Shown: positions 36,043 to 44,216 of the stretch, in pieces
Layout: every line of letters begins with the position of its first letter
Numbering within the stretch: the first letter of the stretch is position 1
Origin: Aliarcobacter faecis
Lineage (GTDB): Bacteria; Campylobacterota; Campylobacteria; Campylobacterales; Arcobacteraceae
DNA length: 64,000 nt
Assembly (NCBI RefSeq): GCF_013201705.1
Contig: NZ_CP053837.1
Location: forward strand, 2,170,001-2,234,000
Reading direction: 5' to 3'
Translations under genes and position numbers: made by a program
The notes under the pieces: model-generated
Seen by the model: the letters and a program-made list of their open reading frames with translations, nothing else
Databases searched by the model: none
What the model was told of the DNA's origin: nothing

Positions 36043-36840
36043 ATGGAAAAAATAAAAGCAAAAAAAGAGTTCGGACAAAACTTCTTAAAAGATAGTTCAA
36101 TTTTAAACAAAATCATCGAATCGATGCCCCATAACAATAATCATATTGTAGAAATTGGGCCTGGATTAGGTGATTTGACTAAAAACTTAGTCAAATACAA
36201 AGATGTGACAGCTTATGAGGTTGATACTGATTTAATCGGTATTTTAAAGTCGAAATTTGCAACAGAGATAGAAAACAGAAAATTTGAATTAAAGCATATT
36301 GATGTTTTAAAAGCTTGGGATGAGCTAAAATCTCTATATAATGGTAAATATGACTTAATAGCAAACTTACCATACTATATTGCAACAAATATTATATTAA
36401 GAGCTTTTGAAGATGGACTTTGTGAACACATTATCGTAATGGTTCAAAAAGAGGTAGCAGAAAAATTTACAGCTTGTGTAAATGATAAAGAGTATTCATC
36501 TTTAGGGATAATTACTGAAACTATTTCCAAAGAGTCAAGAATACTTTTTGATGTTCCACCAGAGGCATTTGACCCAATGCCAAAAGTTGTATCTTCAATT
36601 CTTTATATAAAAAAGGATTTATCAAAAAAATTCGACAAAGATTTTAATAAGTTTTTAAAGGCTTGTTTTGTACAACCACGAAAAAAACTATCAAAAAATT
36701 TAAGTTCAATTTTAGATAAAGCTAAAATTTCAACTACTTTTAAAGAGTTAAATTTAGACGACAATCTACGACCTCATGAAGTTAGTGCATCTTTGTATAG
36801 CCAAATGTATACAAAGGTAAAAAATGGAAGAGATAATTAA
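36043..36840 (+). CDS. rsmA: 16S rRNA (A1518/A1519-N6,N6) dimethyltransferase
   Basis: 265 residues. KsgA/RsmA dimethylates two adjacent adenines in helix 45 during 30S maturation. Motifs are KKEFGQNFLKDSSILNKI (N-terminus), motif I EIGPGLGDLTKNL (about 33-45), the catalytic NLPYYIA (about 109-115), and the C-terminal RKKLSKNLSS. It overlaps the RNase J gene by 17 nt, so ribosome assembly and rRNA/mRNA processing genes are coupled; a ksgA-rnj pairing is also known in Helicobacter. Confidence 0.96.
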   Translation: MEKIKAKKEFGQNFLKDSSILNKIIESMPHNNNHIVEIGPGLGDLTKNLVKYKDVTAYEVDTDLIGILKSKFATEIENRKFELKHIDVLKAWDELKSLYNGKYDLIANLPYYIATNIILRAFEDGLCEHIIVMVQKEVAEKFTACVNDKEYSSLGIITETISKESRILFDVPPEAFDPMPKVVSSILYIKKDLSKKFDKDFNKFLKACFVQPRKKLSKNLSSILDKAKISTTFKELNLDDNLRPHEVSASLYSQMYTKVKNGRDN

Positions 36841-38785
36841 AGACGAGAATAAACAGGAAAATAAAACAGACTATAAACAAAATAGAGAAGTTAAAGAAAA
36901 CCAAGAGGCTAGAGAAGATAATCAAGAAAATAATACTTCTTTTGAACAAAATACAAATAAAAAACCTCCTTTCAAAAAAAGAAAACCCAAACCAAAATTT
37001 ATCAATAAAGATATTCCTACAAATGGTGAAGGATGGACAAATGATCTTAAAAGAGCTTATATTGTAAATGAAAAAATTCATAAAGATAGATTAAATCCTC
37101 ATTATAAATTAAACTTAAATACAAATGCCAAAATTAGAATTACACCTCTTGGTGGGCTAAATGAAATTGGTGGAAATATGATGGTTGTTGAAACTGAAAA
37201 TGAAGCAATCATAGTAGATGTTGGTATGAGCTTCCCTGATGGAGAGATGCATGGAGTTGATATTTTAATCCCAGATTTCTCATATCTTAGAGATATTAAA
37301 GAGAAAATTGTAGCAGTAATCATCACTCATGGACATGAAGATCATATAGGTGCAATGCCATATTTATATAAAGAGATGCAATTCCCAATTTATGGAACAT
37401 CATTACCTTTAGAGATGATTGGTTCAAAATTTGATGAACATAAAATGAGAGAACATAGATCTTTATTTAGAGCAATTTCAAAAAGAACTCCAATTAAAAT
37501 AGGAAATGATTTTGAAATAGAGTGGATGCATATTACTCACTCAATTATTGACTCATCTGCAATTGCTATTAAGACGGCTGCTGGAACTATGATTCATACA
37601 GGAGATTTTAAAATCGACCATACTCCAATTGATGGTTTTCCAACAGATTTACATAGACTTGCTCATTATGGAGAAGAGGGCGTTTTAGTTTTAACTTCTG
37701 ATTCAACAAATTCTCACTCACCTGGGTTTACGAAAACAGAAAAAGCAGTAGGTCCGACTTTTGAAAGAATTTTTTCAACAACTCAAGGAAGAGTTATTAT
37801 GAGTACATTCTCATCAAATATTCACAGAGTTGCTCAAGCAATTGAAAAAGCTTTAAAATATGGAAGAAAAATCTGTGTTATTGGTAGATCTATGGAGAAA
37901 AACTTAGAAATTGCTATGAGTTTAGGTTATATCAAATTCCCAAGAGATCAATTTATTGAAGCTCACGAAGTTGGTAAATATAATGATAAAGAGATTTTAA
38001 TTGTAACAACAGGAAGTCAAGGCGAATCTATGAGTGCTTTATATAGAATGGCAATTCATGAACATAGACATATCAAAATTAAACCTGAAGATCAAATTAT
38101 CTTATCTTCAAAAGCAATTCCTGGAAATGAAGGAAGTGTTTCTGAAATTATAAACCATCTTTTAAAAGCAGGGGCAAAAGTTGCATATCAAGATTATGCA
38201 GATATTCATGTATCTGGACATGCTGCTCAAGAAGAACAAAAACTGATGCTAAGATTAATTAAGCCTAAATTCTTCTTGCCAGTTCATGGAGAGTATAATC
38301 ATGCTTTAAAACATGGTGAAACTGGTGTAGACTGTGGAGTTTTAGAGAGAAATGTTTATGTAATGGCAGATGGAGAACAAATTGAAGTATCTCCAAAATA
38401 TCTTAAAAAAGTAAAAACTGTAAAAAGTGGAAAAGTTTACATAGATAATCAACTAAATAATAAAATCTCTGATGATGTAGTTATAGATAGACAAACTATG
38501 GCAAAAGAGGGTATTGTTATGATTGTTGCTCAAATAAATGAGAATGATAGAACATTAGCAGGAAAACCAAAAGTTGCTTCATTTGGATTTATATCTGATA
38601 AACAAGATAGATTCTTTACAAATGAGATAGAAGAACTTTTAAATACTTTCCTTTTAAATGCGAAACCTGGAATATTTAAGAATAGTAGAATTTTAGAAGA
38701 TGAGTTAAGAAAAGTTGTAAGAAAACATTGTGTAAGAAAATATAAAAAATACCCAATGATTGTTCCTACTATATTTGTTCAATAG
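36824..38785 (+). CDS. rnj: Ribonuclease J
   Basis: 653 residues, with AAAGGT upstream of the ATG inside the ksgA end. An N-terminal extension of about 95 residues, highly charged and rich in Gln/Asn/Lys/Glu (basic PPFKKRKPKPKF), precedes the metallo-beta-lactamase core. The core has LGGLNEIGGNMMVVE, the metal motif THGHEDHIG (about 167-175), HTGDFKID, the beta-CASP motifs (SRSME-like IGRSMEKN) and HVSGHA. The enzyme is the main 5'-3' exo/endoribonuclease in Campylobacterota. Such extensions also occur in H. pylori RNase J. Confidence 0.96.
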   Translation: MEEIIKDENKQENKTDYKQNREVKENQEAREDNQENNTSFEQNTNKKPPFKKRKPKPKFINKDIPTNGEGWTNDLKRAYIVNEKIHKDRLNPHYKLNLNTNAKIRITPLGGLNEIGGNMMVVETENEAIIVDVGMSFPDGEMHGVDILIPDFSYLRDIKEKIVAVIITHGHEDHIGAMPYLYKEMQFPIYGTSLPLEMIGSKFDEHKMREHRSLFRAISKRTPIKIGNDFEIEWMHITHSIIDSSAIAIKTAAGTMIHTGDFKIDHTPIDGFPTDLHRLAHYGEEGVLVLTSDSTNSHSPGFTKTEKAVGPTFERIFSTTQGRVIMSTFSSNIHRVAQAIEKALKYGRKICVIGRSMEKNLEIAMSLGYIKFPRDQFIEAHEVGKYNDKEILIVTTGSQGESMSALYRMAIHEHRHIKIKPEDQIILSSKAIPGNEGSVSEIINHLLKAGAKVAYQDYADIHVSGHAAQEEQKLMLRLIKPKFFLPVHGEYNHALKHGETGVDCGVLERNVYVMADGEQIEVSPKYLKKVKTVKSGKVYIDNQLNNKISDDVVIDRQTMAKEGIVMIVAQINENDRTLAGKPKVASFGFISDKQDRFFTNEIEELLNTFLLNAKPGIFKNSRILEDELRKVVRKHCVRKYKKYPMIVPTIFVQ

Positions 38786-38794
38786 GAACTATCT

Positions 38795-39757
38795 ATGAAC
38801 TATATAGAGATAGTAAAAGATGTTTTACTAACTGAAGCAAAAGAGTTAGAGAGAGCTTCAAGCTCTATCTCTTTTGATATTGAGAATATTATAAATCTAA
38901 TTATAAAATCAAAAGGTAAACTTATTGTTACAGGGGTTGGAAAGTCTGGACTTGTTGGTGCTAAAATTGCAGCAACACTTGCAAGTACAGGGACTAGTTC
39001 ATTCTTTCTTCATCCAACAGAGGCTATGCATGGAGATTTAGGAATGATTGGAAAAGATGATATTGTTTTAGCAATATCATATAGTGGAGAGAGTGAAGAG
39101 CTTATTCAAATTTTACCACATCTAAAAAGATTAAATATACCTCTAATTGCTATGGCAAAAGATGGAAATTCAACTTTAGCTAAATATTCAGACTATTTTA
39201 TGAATATAAGTGTACAAAAAGAGGCATGTCCACTTGATACTGCTCCAACTTCTTCTACAACTTTAACTATGGCAATGGGTGATGCTCTTGCTGTTTGTCT
39301 AATGAAAAAAAGAGATTTTAAAAAAGAGGATTTTGCTTCTTTTCATCCTGGTGGAAGTTTAGGTAAAAAACTTTTTATAAAAATCTCTGATTTACTTAGA
39401 AAAGATAATCTTCCAATTGTTTCACGTGAAACAAAACTAAAAGATGCAATTATAACAATGAGTGAAGGAAGATTAGGTTCAGTTATTATTGAAGATGAAG
39501 AAAATAGAGTAATTGGAATTTTAAGTGATGGAGATTTAAGAAGAGCATTAATGAAAGATAGTTTTTCTATTGATTGTAAAGTTGAAGATATTGCAACATT
39601 AAATCCTAGAACTTTTGATGATGAAAATCTTCTTGCAAGTGATGCTCTTCAAATAATTGAAAATTATAAAATTCAATTATTAATAGTTACAAATAAAGAT
39701 AAAAAACTAGTTGGAATATTACATATTCATGACTTAATTGAAGCAGGTATAAAATGA
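38795..39757 (+). CDS. kdsD: D-arabinose 5-phosphate isomerase
   Basis: 320 residues. It converts ribulose 5-P to arabinose 5-P for Kdo and LPS synthesis. An SIS domain (about 30-175: GKLIVTGVGKSGLVGAKIAA, GDLGMIGKDDIVLAISYSGE, PLDTAPTSSTTLTMAMGDAL) is followed by two CBS domains (about 205-320). The region encoding IVSRETK, at the SIS-CBS linker, is also a perfect 16 bp parS palindrome. It lies 9 nt after rnj and overlaps the next gene as ATGA. Confidence 0.94.
   Translation: MNYIEIVKDVLLTEAKELERASSSISFDIENIINLIIKSKGKLIVTGVGKSGLVGAKIAATLASTGTSSFFLHPTEAMHGDLGMIGKDDIVLAISYSGESEELIQILPHLKRLNIPLIAMAKDGNSTLAKYSDYFMNISVQKEACPLDTAPTSSTTLTMAMGDALAVCLMKKRDFKKEDFASFHPGGSLGKKLFIKISDLLRKDNLPIVSRETKLKDAIITMSEGRLGSVIIEDEENRVIGILSDGDLRRALMKDSFSIDCKVEDIATLNPRTFDDENLLASDALQIIENYKIQLLIVTNKDKKLVGILHIHDLIEAGIK
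39418..39433. promoter_or_regulatory. Perfect parS (ParB-binding) site inside kdsD
   Basis: TGTTTCACGTGAAACA matches the bacterial parS consensus TGTTNCACGTGAAACA at every position and is a perfect palindrome. It encodes VSRET within kdsD and uses the Arg codon CGT, unlike the AGA used for nearly all Arg codons around it. Confidence 0.9.
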
Positions 39758-40566
39758 AAAAAGATTTTGATAAAAAAGAACAATATGAGATAGTAAGACT
39801 AAATAAATTTATATCTCACAATAGTAACTATTCAAGAAGAGAGGCAGATAAAATTATCGCTGATGGACTTGTAAGAGTAAATAATAAAGTTGTTACAGAT
39901 TTAGCAACAAAAGTAAAAACAACAGATAAAGTTGAAATTGGTAAGAAAATTGTCAAAGAAGATAAAAATAGAATGTACACAGTAATAGTTTATAACAAAC
40001 CAAAGGGAGAGCTTGTAACAAAAAGTGATCCTCAAGGTAGAAAGACTATTTATGATGGTTTAGAGAGTAAATATAAGCATTTTAATAGTGTAGGGCGACT
40101 TGACTATGCTAGTGAGGGATTATTGCTTTTAAGTGATAGTGTTGATGTTGTAAATGCTTTAATGCACTCAAATCTTGAAAGAGTTTATAAAGTTAAAGTA
40201 AGTGGTTTTATAACTCCAAATGTTGAAGAAGCTATGCAAAATGGAATTACTATTGAAGATGCAAGAAAAGGTGCTTATGCTAAAACAGCTATAAAATCTA
40301 TGACTTTTGCTCCATTTTTAGCCTATGATATTCAAACAAATGGTGAAAAATTTTCTAAACTAAAAGTTGTGATTAGTGAGGGTAAAAATAGAGAACTTAG
40401 AAGATTCTTCGCCCATTTTAATCTTAATGTTATGGATTTAAAAAGAGTTGAATATGGTGGAGTTAGTCTAAACAATCTTCCGACTGGAAAATCAAGATTT
40501 TTAACAAAAGAGGAGTATAAAAATTTACGAATCTTTTTAAATGATGAAAATGATAGATCTATCTAA
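39754..40566 (+). CDS. RsuA/RluB-family pseudouridine synthase
   Basis: 270 residues. An N-terminal S4 RNA-binding domain (VRLNKFISHNSNYSRREADK, about 10-70) is followed by the pseudouridine synthase core with catalytic Asp in GRLDYASEGLLLL (about 114) and the later EGKNRELRRFF motif. It modifies uridine in rRNA; the RluB (23S) group is likely but the exact site is not decidable here. It overlaps kdsD by 4 nt and rarA by 26 nt. Confidence 0.92.
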   Translation: MKKDFDKKEQYEIVRLNKFISHNSNYSRREADKIIADGLVRVNNKVVTDLATKVKTTDKVEIGKKIVKEDKNRMYTVIVYNKPKGELVTKSDPQGRKTIYDGLESKYKHFNSVGRLDYASEGLLLLSDSVDVVNALMHSNLERVYKVKVSGFITPNVEEAMQNGITIEDARKGAYAKTAIKSMTFAPFLAYDIQTNGEKFSKLKVVISEGKNRELRRFFAHFNLNVMDLKRVEYGGVSLNNLPTGKSRFLTKEEYKNLRIFLNDENDRSI

Positions 40567-41737
40567 CAAATATAGACCAACATCTTTAGACAATTTTGTT
40601 GGTCAATCTCATATTATAGGTTCTAATAAATCACTTTACAAACTAATCAAACAAAAAGATATTCCTCATCTATTTTTTTATGGAAAACCAGGTACTGGTA
40701 AAACTACTTTGGCAAGAATTATAGCAAAAGAGCTAGGAATAGATTACTACTATTTTAATGCAACCTCTATAAAAGTAGAAGATTTAAGAAAAGTTTTTGA
40801 TAAATATAAAGGTACTCTAATGAAGCCTTTAATTTTTATAGATGAAGTTCATAGACTTTCAAAAAACCAACAAGAGGTTTTACTTCCAATTATGGAAAAT
40901 TATGATGCAATTATTATAGGAGCTAGTACAGAAAACCCTTTCTTTACTCTAACAAATGCTATAAGGTCAAGATCATTTTTATATGAATTTTTACCTTTTA
41001 CTTATGATGAACTACTTAATATTTTAAATAAAGTTTTTAAAGATATTGAGATAAATATAGATAAAGATTGTATTGATTACTTGATATATTCTAGCTCTGG
41101 AGATGCAAGAGCAATGCTAACTTTGTTAAACTTTGCATATAAAGTAGATAAAGATATAAATATCAATACTTTAAAAGAGCTAAGAGCAAATGTTATAGGA
41201 GATGGTGTTAGTTCATCAAGTTCACACTATGATTTAGCAAGTGCTATGATAAAATCTTTAAGAGGTTCAAATATTGATGCAGCTTTATATTATATGGCAA
41301 GATTAATAGAAGGTGGTGAAAGTGTAGATTTTATCACTAGAAGATTAGTTATATTTGCTAGTGAAGATATAGGAAATGCAAATCCAAATGCTTTAAATCT
41401 TGCAGTTAGCACAATGCTTGCTTGCAATAAAATAGGCTATCCAGAATCAAGAATAATTCTATCGCAGTGTGCAATATACTTAGCTTCAAGCCCAAAATCA
41501 AATAGTGCATATAAAGCAATAAATAAAGCTATACAAACTATAAAAGATGGTAAAATCTTAGATATACCAAAACATTTAGATTCACAGCATATTGGATATC
41601 TTTATCCACATGATTTTGGTGGATATGTAGAGCAAGAGTATCTAAAAGAGGATTTGAATCTTTATCAATCTTTAAATATTGGATATGAAAAAACTTTAGA
41701 TGAATGGGTAAAAAAGATTACAAAAAAGGATAAATAA
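40541..41737 (+). CDS. rarA: RarA/MgsA AAA+ recombination factor
   Basis: 398 residues. RarA acts at stalled replication forks. Motifs are YRPTSLDNFVGQSHIIG, Walker A GKPGTGKTTLARII (about 48-61), Walker B PLIFIDEVHRLS (about 95-106), sensor 1 IIIGASTENPFF, sensor 2 SGDARAMLTLLNFA, and the C-terminal tetramerisation part with FASEDIGNANPNALNLA and PHDFGGYVEQEYL. The frame starts inside the previous gene; ATG 40541 and ATG 40550 are both possible, and neither has a clear ribosome site. Confidence 0.94.
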   Translation: MMKMIDLSNKYRPTSLDNFVGQSHIIGSNKSLYKLIKQKDIPHLFFYGKPGTGKTTLARIIAKELGIDYYYFNATSIKVEDLRKVFDKYKGTLMKPLIFIDEVHRLSKNQQEVLLPIMENYDAIIIGASTENPFFTLTNAIRSRSFLYEFLPFTYDELLNILNKVFKDIEINIDKDCIDYLIYSSSGDARAMLTLLNFAYKVDKDININTLKELRANVIGDGVSSSSSHYDLASAMIKSLRGSNIDAALYYMARLIEGGESVDFITRRLVIFASEDIGNANPNALNLAVSTMLACNKIGYPESRIILSQCAIYLASSPKSNSAYKAINKAIQTIKDGKILDIPKHLDSQHIGYLYPHDFGGYVEQEYLKEDLNLYQSLNIGYEKTLDEWVKKITKKDK

Positions 41738-42244
41738 ATGGAATATTATAGTTGGATACTAAGTTTGCATATAATTGCAGTTTTATCATGGATGGCAGTT
41801 TTGTTTTATCTTCCTAGACTTTTCGTATATCATACAGAAAATATTGATAAAAAAGAGTTTGTTGAAGTTGTAAAAATACAAGAGTTAAAAATGGATGCTT
41901 ATATAGGACATCCAGCAATGGCTATAACACTTTTAAGTGGTATTTCTATGATTGTTTTAAATCCAGCTCTTCTAAACCAAAACTGGTTTATAGCAAAGAT
42001 TGTAGCTCTAGTTTTACTTATAACTTATGCAATATCTTTAACAAAATTTAGAAAATCTTTAGCAAAAGATACATGTACAAAAAATGGAAGATTTTTTAGA
42101 ATGTACAATGAAATACCAACAGGTTTAGCTATTTTAATAGTTACTTATGTGATAACAAAAAACTTATCTTGGATATTTACAGCTATTGTAATTCTACTAT
42201 TTGCATTTATTTGTTACAAAATTATAAATTACAAAAAAGGCTAA
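41738..42244 (+). CDS. hemJ: HemJ-type protoporphyrinogen IX oxidase
   Basis: 168 residues, four hydrophobic helices. It matches the HemJ (UPF0093) family: LHIIAVLSWMAVLFYLPRLFVYH with the conserved His (11) and Trp, IGHPAMAITLLSGISMI, the WFIAKIVALVLLITYA helix with its conserved Lys, and RMYNEIPTGLAILIV. HemJ is a membrane heme protein that oxidises protoporphyrinogen IX in haem synthesis. It starts immediately after the rarA stop. Confidence 0.9.
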   Translation: MEYYSWILSLHIIAVLSWMAVLFYLPRLFVYHTENIDKKEFVEVVKIQELKMDAYIGHPAMAITLLSGISMIVLNPALLNQNWFIAKIVALVLLITYAISLTKFRKSLAKDTCTKNGRFFRMYNEIPTGLAILIVTYVITKNLSWIFTAIVILLFAFICYKIINYKKG

Positions 42245-42247
42245 AGA

Positions 42248-43645
42248 ATGAGCTTTGAAAAATACTATTTACTAGATACAAATATCTTACTTGAAGATGC
42301 AACAAATATATTTAGATTAAGTGATGAAGGGAAAAATCTAATCATTCTTACAGAGACTGTTTTAGATGAATTAGATAGTAAAAAGAGTGGCTTTGAAGAG
42401 ATAAATTTTCAAGCTAGAGAGTTCGCAAGAATATTAGAGAACTCAAAAATTATAAGCTCATCAAAATATCAAGATAAGAAAATTATTAGACTAAATATTT
42501 TAAATCAATATAACACAGTTGTTGATATTATCTCAAAAGATGAGTATTTAGTATCTAGTAAAAACATATCTCTAAATATTTTAAATGATAGAAAAATCCT
42601 TGAACTAGCAAATGAAATACAAGAGTATTATGAAAATAAAATTATCTTTATATCAATGGATATTATGGCAAGAACAAGAGCATTAAGTCTTGATATAAAA
42701 ACAGATGCACTTCATGGTAAGGAGAGCATAGATTTTGATTATAACTTTATCAAAGATATAGAGATAAACTTCGAAGATTTAGAGAGTTTAGATAATCAAG
42801 AGATTATAAAATTTGATAAAGAACATAAAGAGAATGAGTACTCATACTGCTTTAAAGTAAAGTATTCAGATCAAGTAGTTTTAGCTTCTATTGAAAATAA
42901 AAGAATAAAACTACTTGATGAAGAAGAGGTAAGAAATCAAATAATCACTCCACTAAATAAAGAGCAACTCTTCTTCTCAAATGCAATAATAAATCACTTT
43001 TATAATGTTTTAATAGTTGAAGCAAAAGCTGGAAGTGGAAAAACTCTTTTAGCTTTAAGTGGAGCTTTAAAGCTAGTAAAACAAAAATATTTTCAGAAAA
43101 TTATATATATTAGAAACTCAATTGAATCACTTGATAAAGGGGAAGATGTAGGTTACTTACCAGGACTTGAAGAGAAATTTAGAATATATAATCATCCTTT
43201 GATGGATAGTTTGGATTATATTGTAAGAAGTGAACATAAAAGAAAAAGAAGCAAAAGAGCAGAAATACCATATACACCTCTTGAAGATAGTGAAGTAAAT
43301 GCTAGAGTTGAACAACTAATATCTAATTATGGAATAGAAACTATGTGGGTAGGAGAAATGCGTGGAAGAACTTTATCAAATAGTTATATAATAATTGATG
43401 AAGCACAAAATATGTCAAACAAAACTATGCAAATGGTTTTATCAAGAATTGATAGTAGCTGTAAAGTTGTAATTCTTGGTTCAAATAAACAAATAGATAA
43501 TTTCTATGTAAATAAATATACAAATGCCTTAACAACTCTTTTAAAATCAACTAAAAATGAGAATAACTTCGTAAATATTTTTGCAATTAAACTTGAAAAG
43601 GTTTTAAGAGGTCCAATTACAGAGTGGGCAGAATCTATATTTTAA
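42248..43645 (+). CDS. phoH: PIN-PhoH ATPase/ribonuclease-like protein
   Basis: 465 residues. The N-terminal PIN domain (about 1-140) shows YYLLDTNILLED and LTETVLDELDSKKSG, with acidic metal-site residues. The C-terminal PhoH domain (about 235-465) has Walker A VEAKAGSGKTLLAL and Walker B SYIIIDEAQNMS, plus LRGPITEWAE. PhoH2-type proteins combine RNA helicase and RNase activity; the cellular role here is not known. It lies 3 nt after hemJ. Confidence 0.92.
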   Translation: MSFEKYYLLDTNILLEDATNIFRLSDEGKNLIILTETVLDELDSKKSGFEEINFQAREFARILENSKIISSSKYQDKKIIRLNILNQYNTVVDIISKDEYLVSSKNISLNILNDRKILELANEIQEYYENKIIFISMDIMARTRALSLDIKTDALHGKESIDFDYNFIKDIEINFEDLESLDNQEIIKFDKEHKENEYSYCFKVKYSDQVVLASIENKRIKLLDEEEVRNQIITPLNKEQLFFSNAIINHFYNVLIVEAKAGSGKTLLALSGALKLVKQKYFQKIIYIRNSIESLDKGEDVGYLPGLEEKFRIYNHPLMDSLDYIVRSEHKRKRSKRAEIPYTPLEDSEVNARVEQLISNYGIETMWVGEMRGRTLSNSYIIIDEAQNMSNKTMQMVLSRIDSSCKVVILGSNKQIDNFYVNKYTNALTTLLKSTKNENNFVNIFAIKLEKVLRGPITEWAESIF

Positions 43646-43699
43646 TCTCATTAACTTAGATTTAAACCAAAATCATAAGATATATTAAAATAAATAGTG

Positions 43700-43708
43700 T
43701 GATATAAT
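43700..43708 (+). promoter_or_regulatory. Extended -10 promoter of the antitoxin-like gene
   Basis: TGATATAAT is TGn-TATAAT with the hexamer at 43703-43708, and AAAGGA lies at 43725-43730 before ATG 43736. Confidence 0.65.
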
Positions 43709-43735
43709 ACATAATTAAATTTGTAAAGGAATATA

Positions 43736-44116
43736 ATGTCACTTCTACAATATAGTTCAAAAGAGATGTTTTCAGCAACTGATTTGGTAAGAAAGAATAA
43801 AGCTATTTTTGATAAATTAAATAGTAAAGAGATTCAAAAAGCAGTAATTCTAAGAGATGGAAAACCATCTGCAATTCTACTTGATTTTGCAGAATATGAA
43901 AAAATCATTGAAGAGTATTTGACTCTAAAGAATATATCAAAATTAGATCAAGATTTTAACTCAACTATAAAAACAAAAAAAGTAAATTTAAAATCTGAAA
44001 TAAGTGATGAAGATTATAAAAATGCTCTTTTAGAGATTGAAAAAATTGGTAAAGATATAAATAGTGAAAATAAAGTAGATAAAAGTGAAGCTTTAAAAGA
44101 TTTCTGGAATAAATAA
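43736..44116 (+). CDS. Orphan Phd/YefM-like antitoxin-type protein
   Basis: 126 residues. The N-terminal half resembles the Phd/YefM DNA-binding antitoxin fold: FSATDLVRKNKAIFDKLNSK, then AVILRDGKPSAILLDFAEYE (the strand-turn that follows in this family). The rest is acidic and helical with no recognisable domain (GKDINSENKVDKSEALKDFW). No toxin gene (RelE/Doc-like) is adjacent on either side, so it is an orphan or a general transcription factor. It has its own extended -10 promoter, and a parS-like site lies 5 nt after its stop. Confidence 0.75.
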   Translation: MSLLQYSSKEMFSATDLVRKNKAIFDKLNSKEIQKAVILRDGKPSAILLDFAEYEKIIEEYLTLKNISKLDQDFNSTIKTKKVNLKSEISDEDYKNALLEIEKIGKDINSENKVDKSEALKDFWNK

Positions 44117-44121
44117 CAAAA

Positions 44122-44137
44122 TGTTTCCCGTGAAACA
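44122..44137. promoter_or_regulatory. parS-like site (one mismatch)
   Basis: TGTTTCCCGTGAAACA differs from the parS sequence found in kdsD at a single base (CCC for CAC) and keeps both half-site ends. It is intergenic, just after the antitoxin-like gene. Confidence 0.65.
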
Positions 44138-44142
44138 TTAGA

Positions 44143-44169
44143 ATTAAAAAAGAATTTTTCCTTTTTAAT
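44143..44169. terminator. Hairpin between convergent genes
   Basis: ATTAAAAAAG / CTTTTTAAT pair with one extra A around an AT-rich loop, giving a T-run on the + strand and A-rich sequence that terminates the other strand. Confidence 0.55.
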
Positions 44170-44216
44170 ATCTAAATATATAAACTTCTATGATGATGAA
44201 CCTTTGCAACTTTAAA

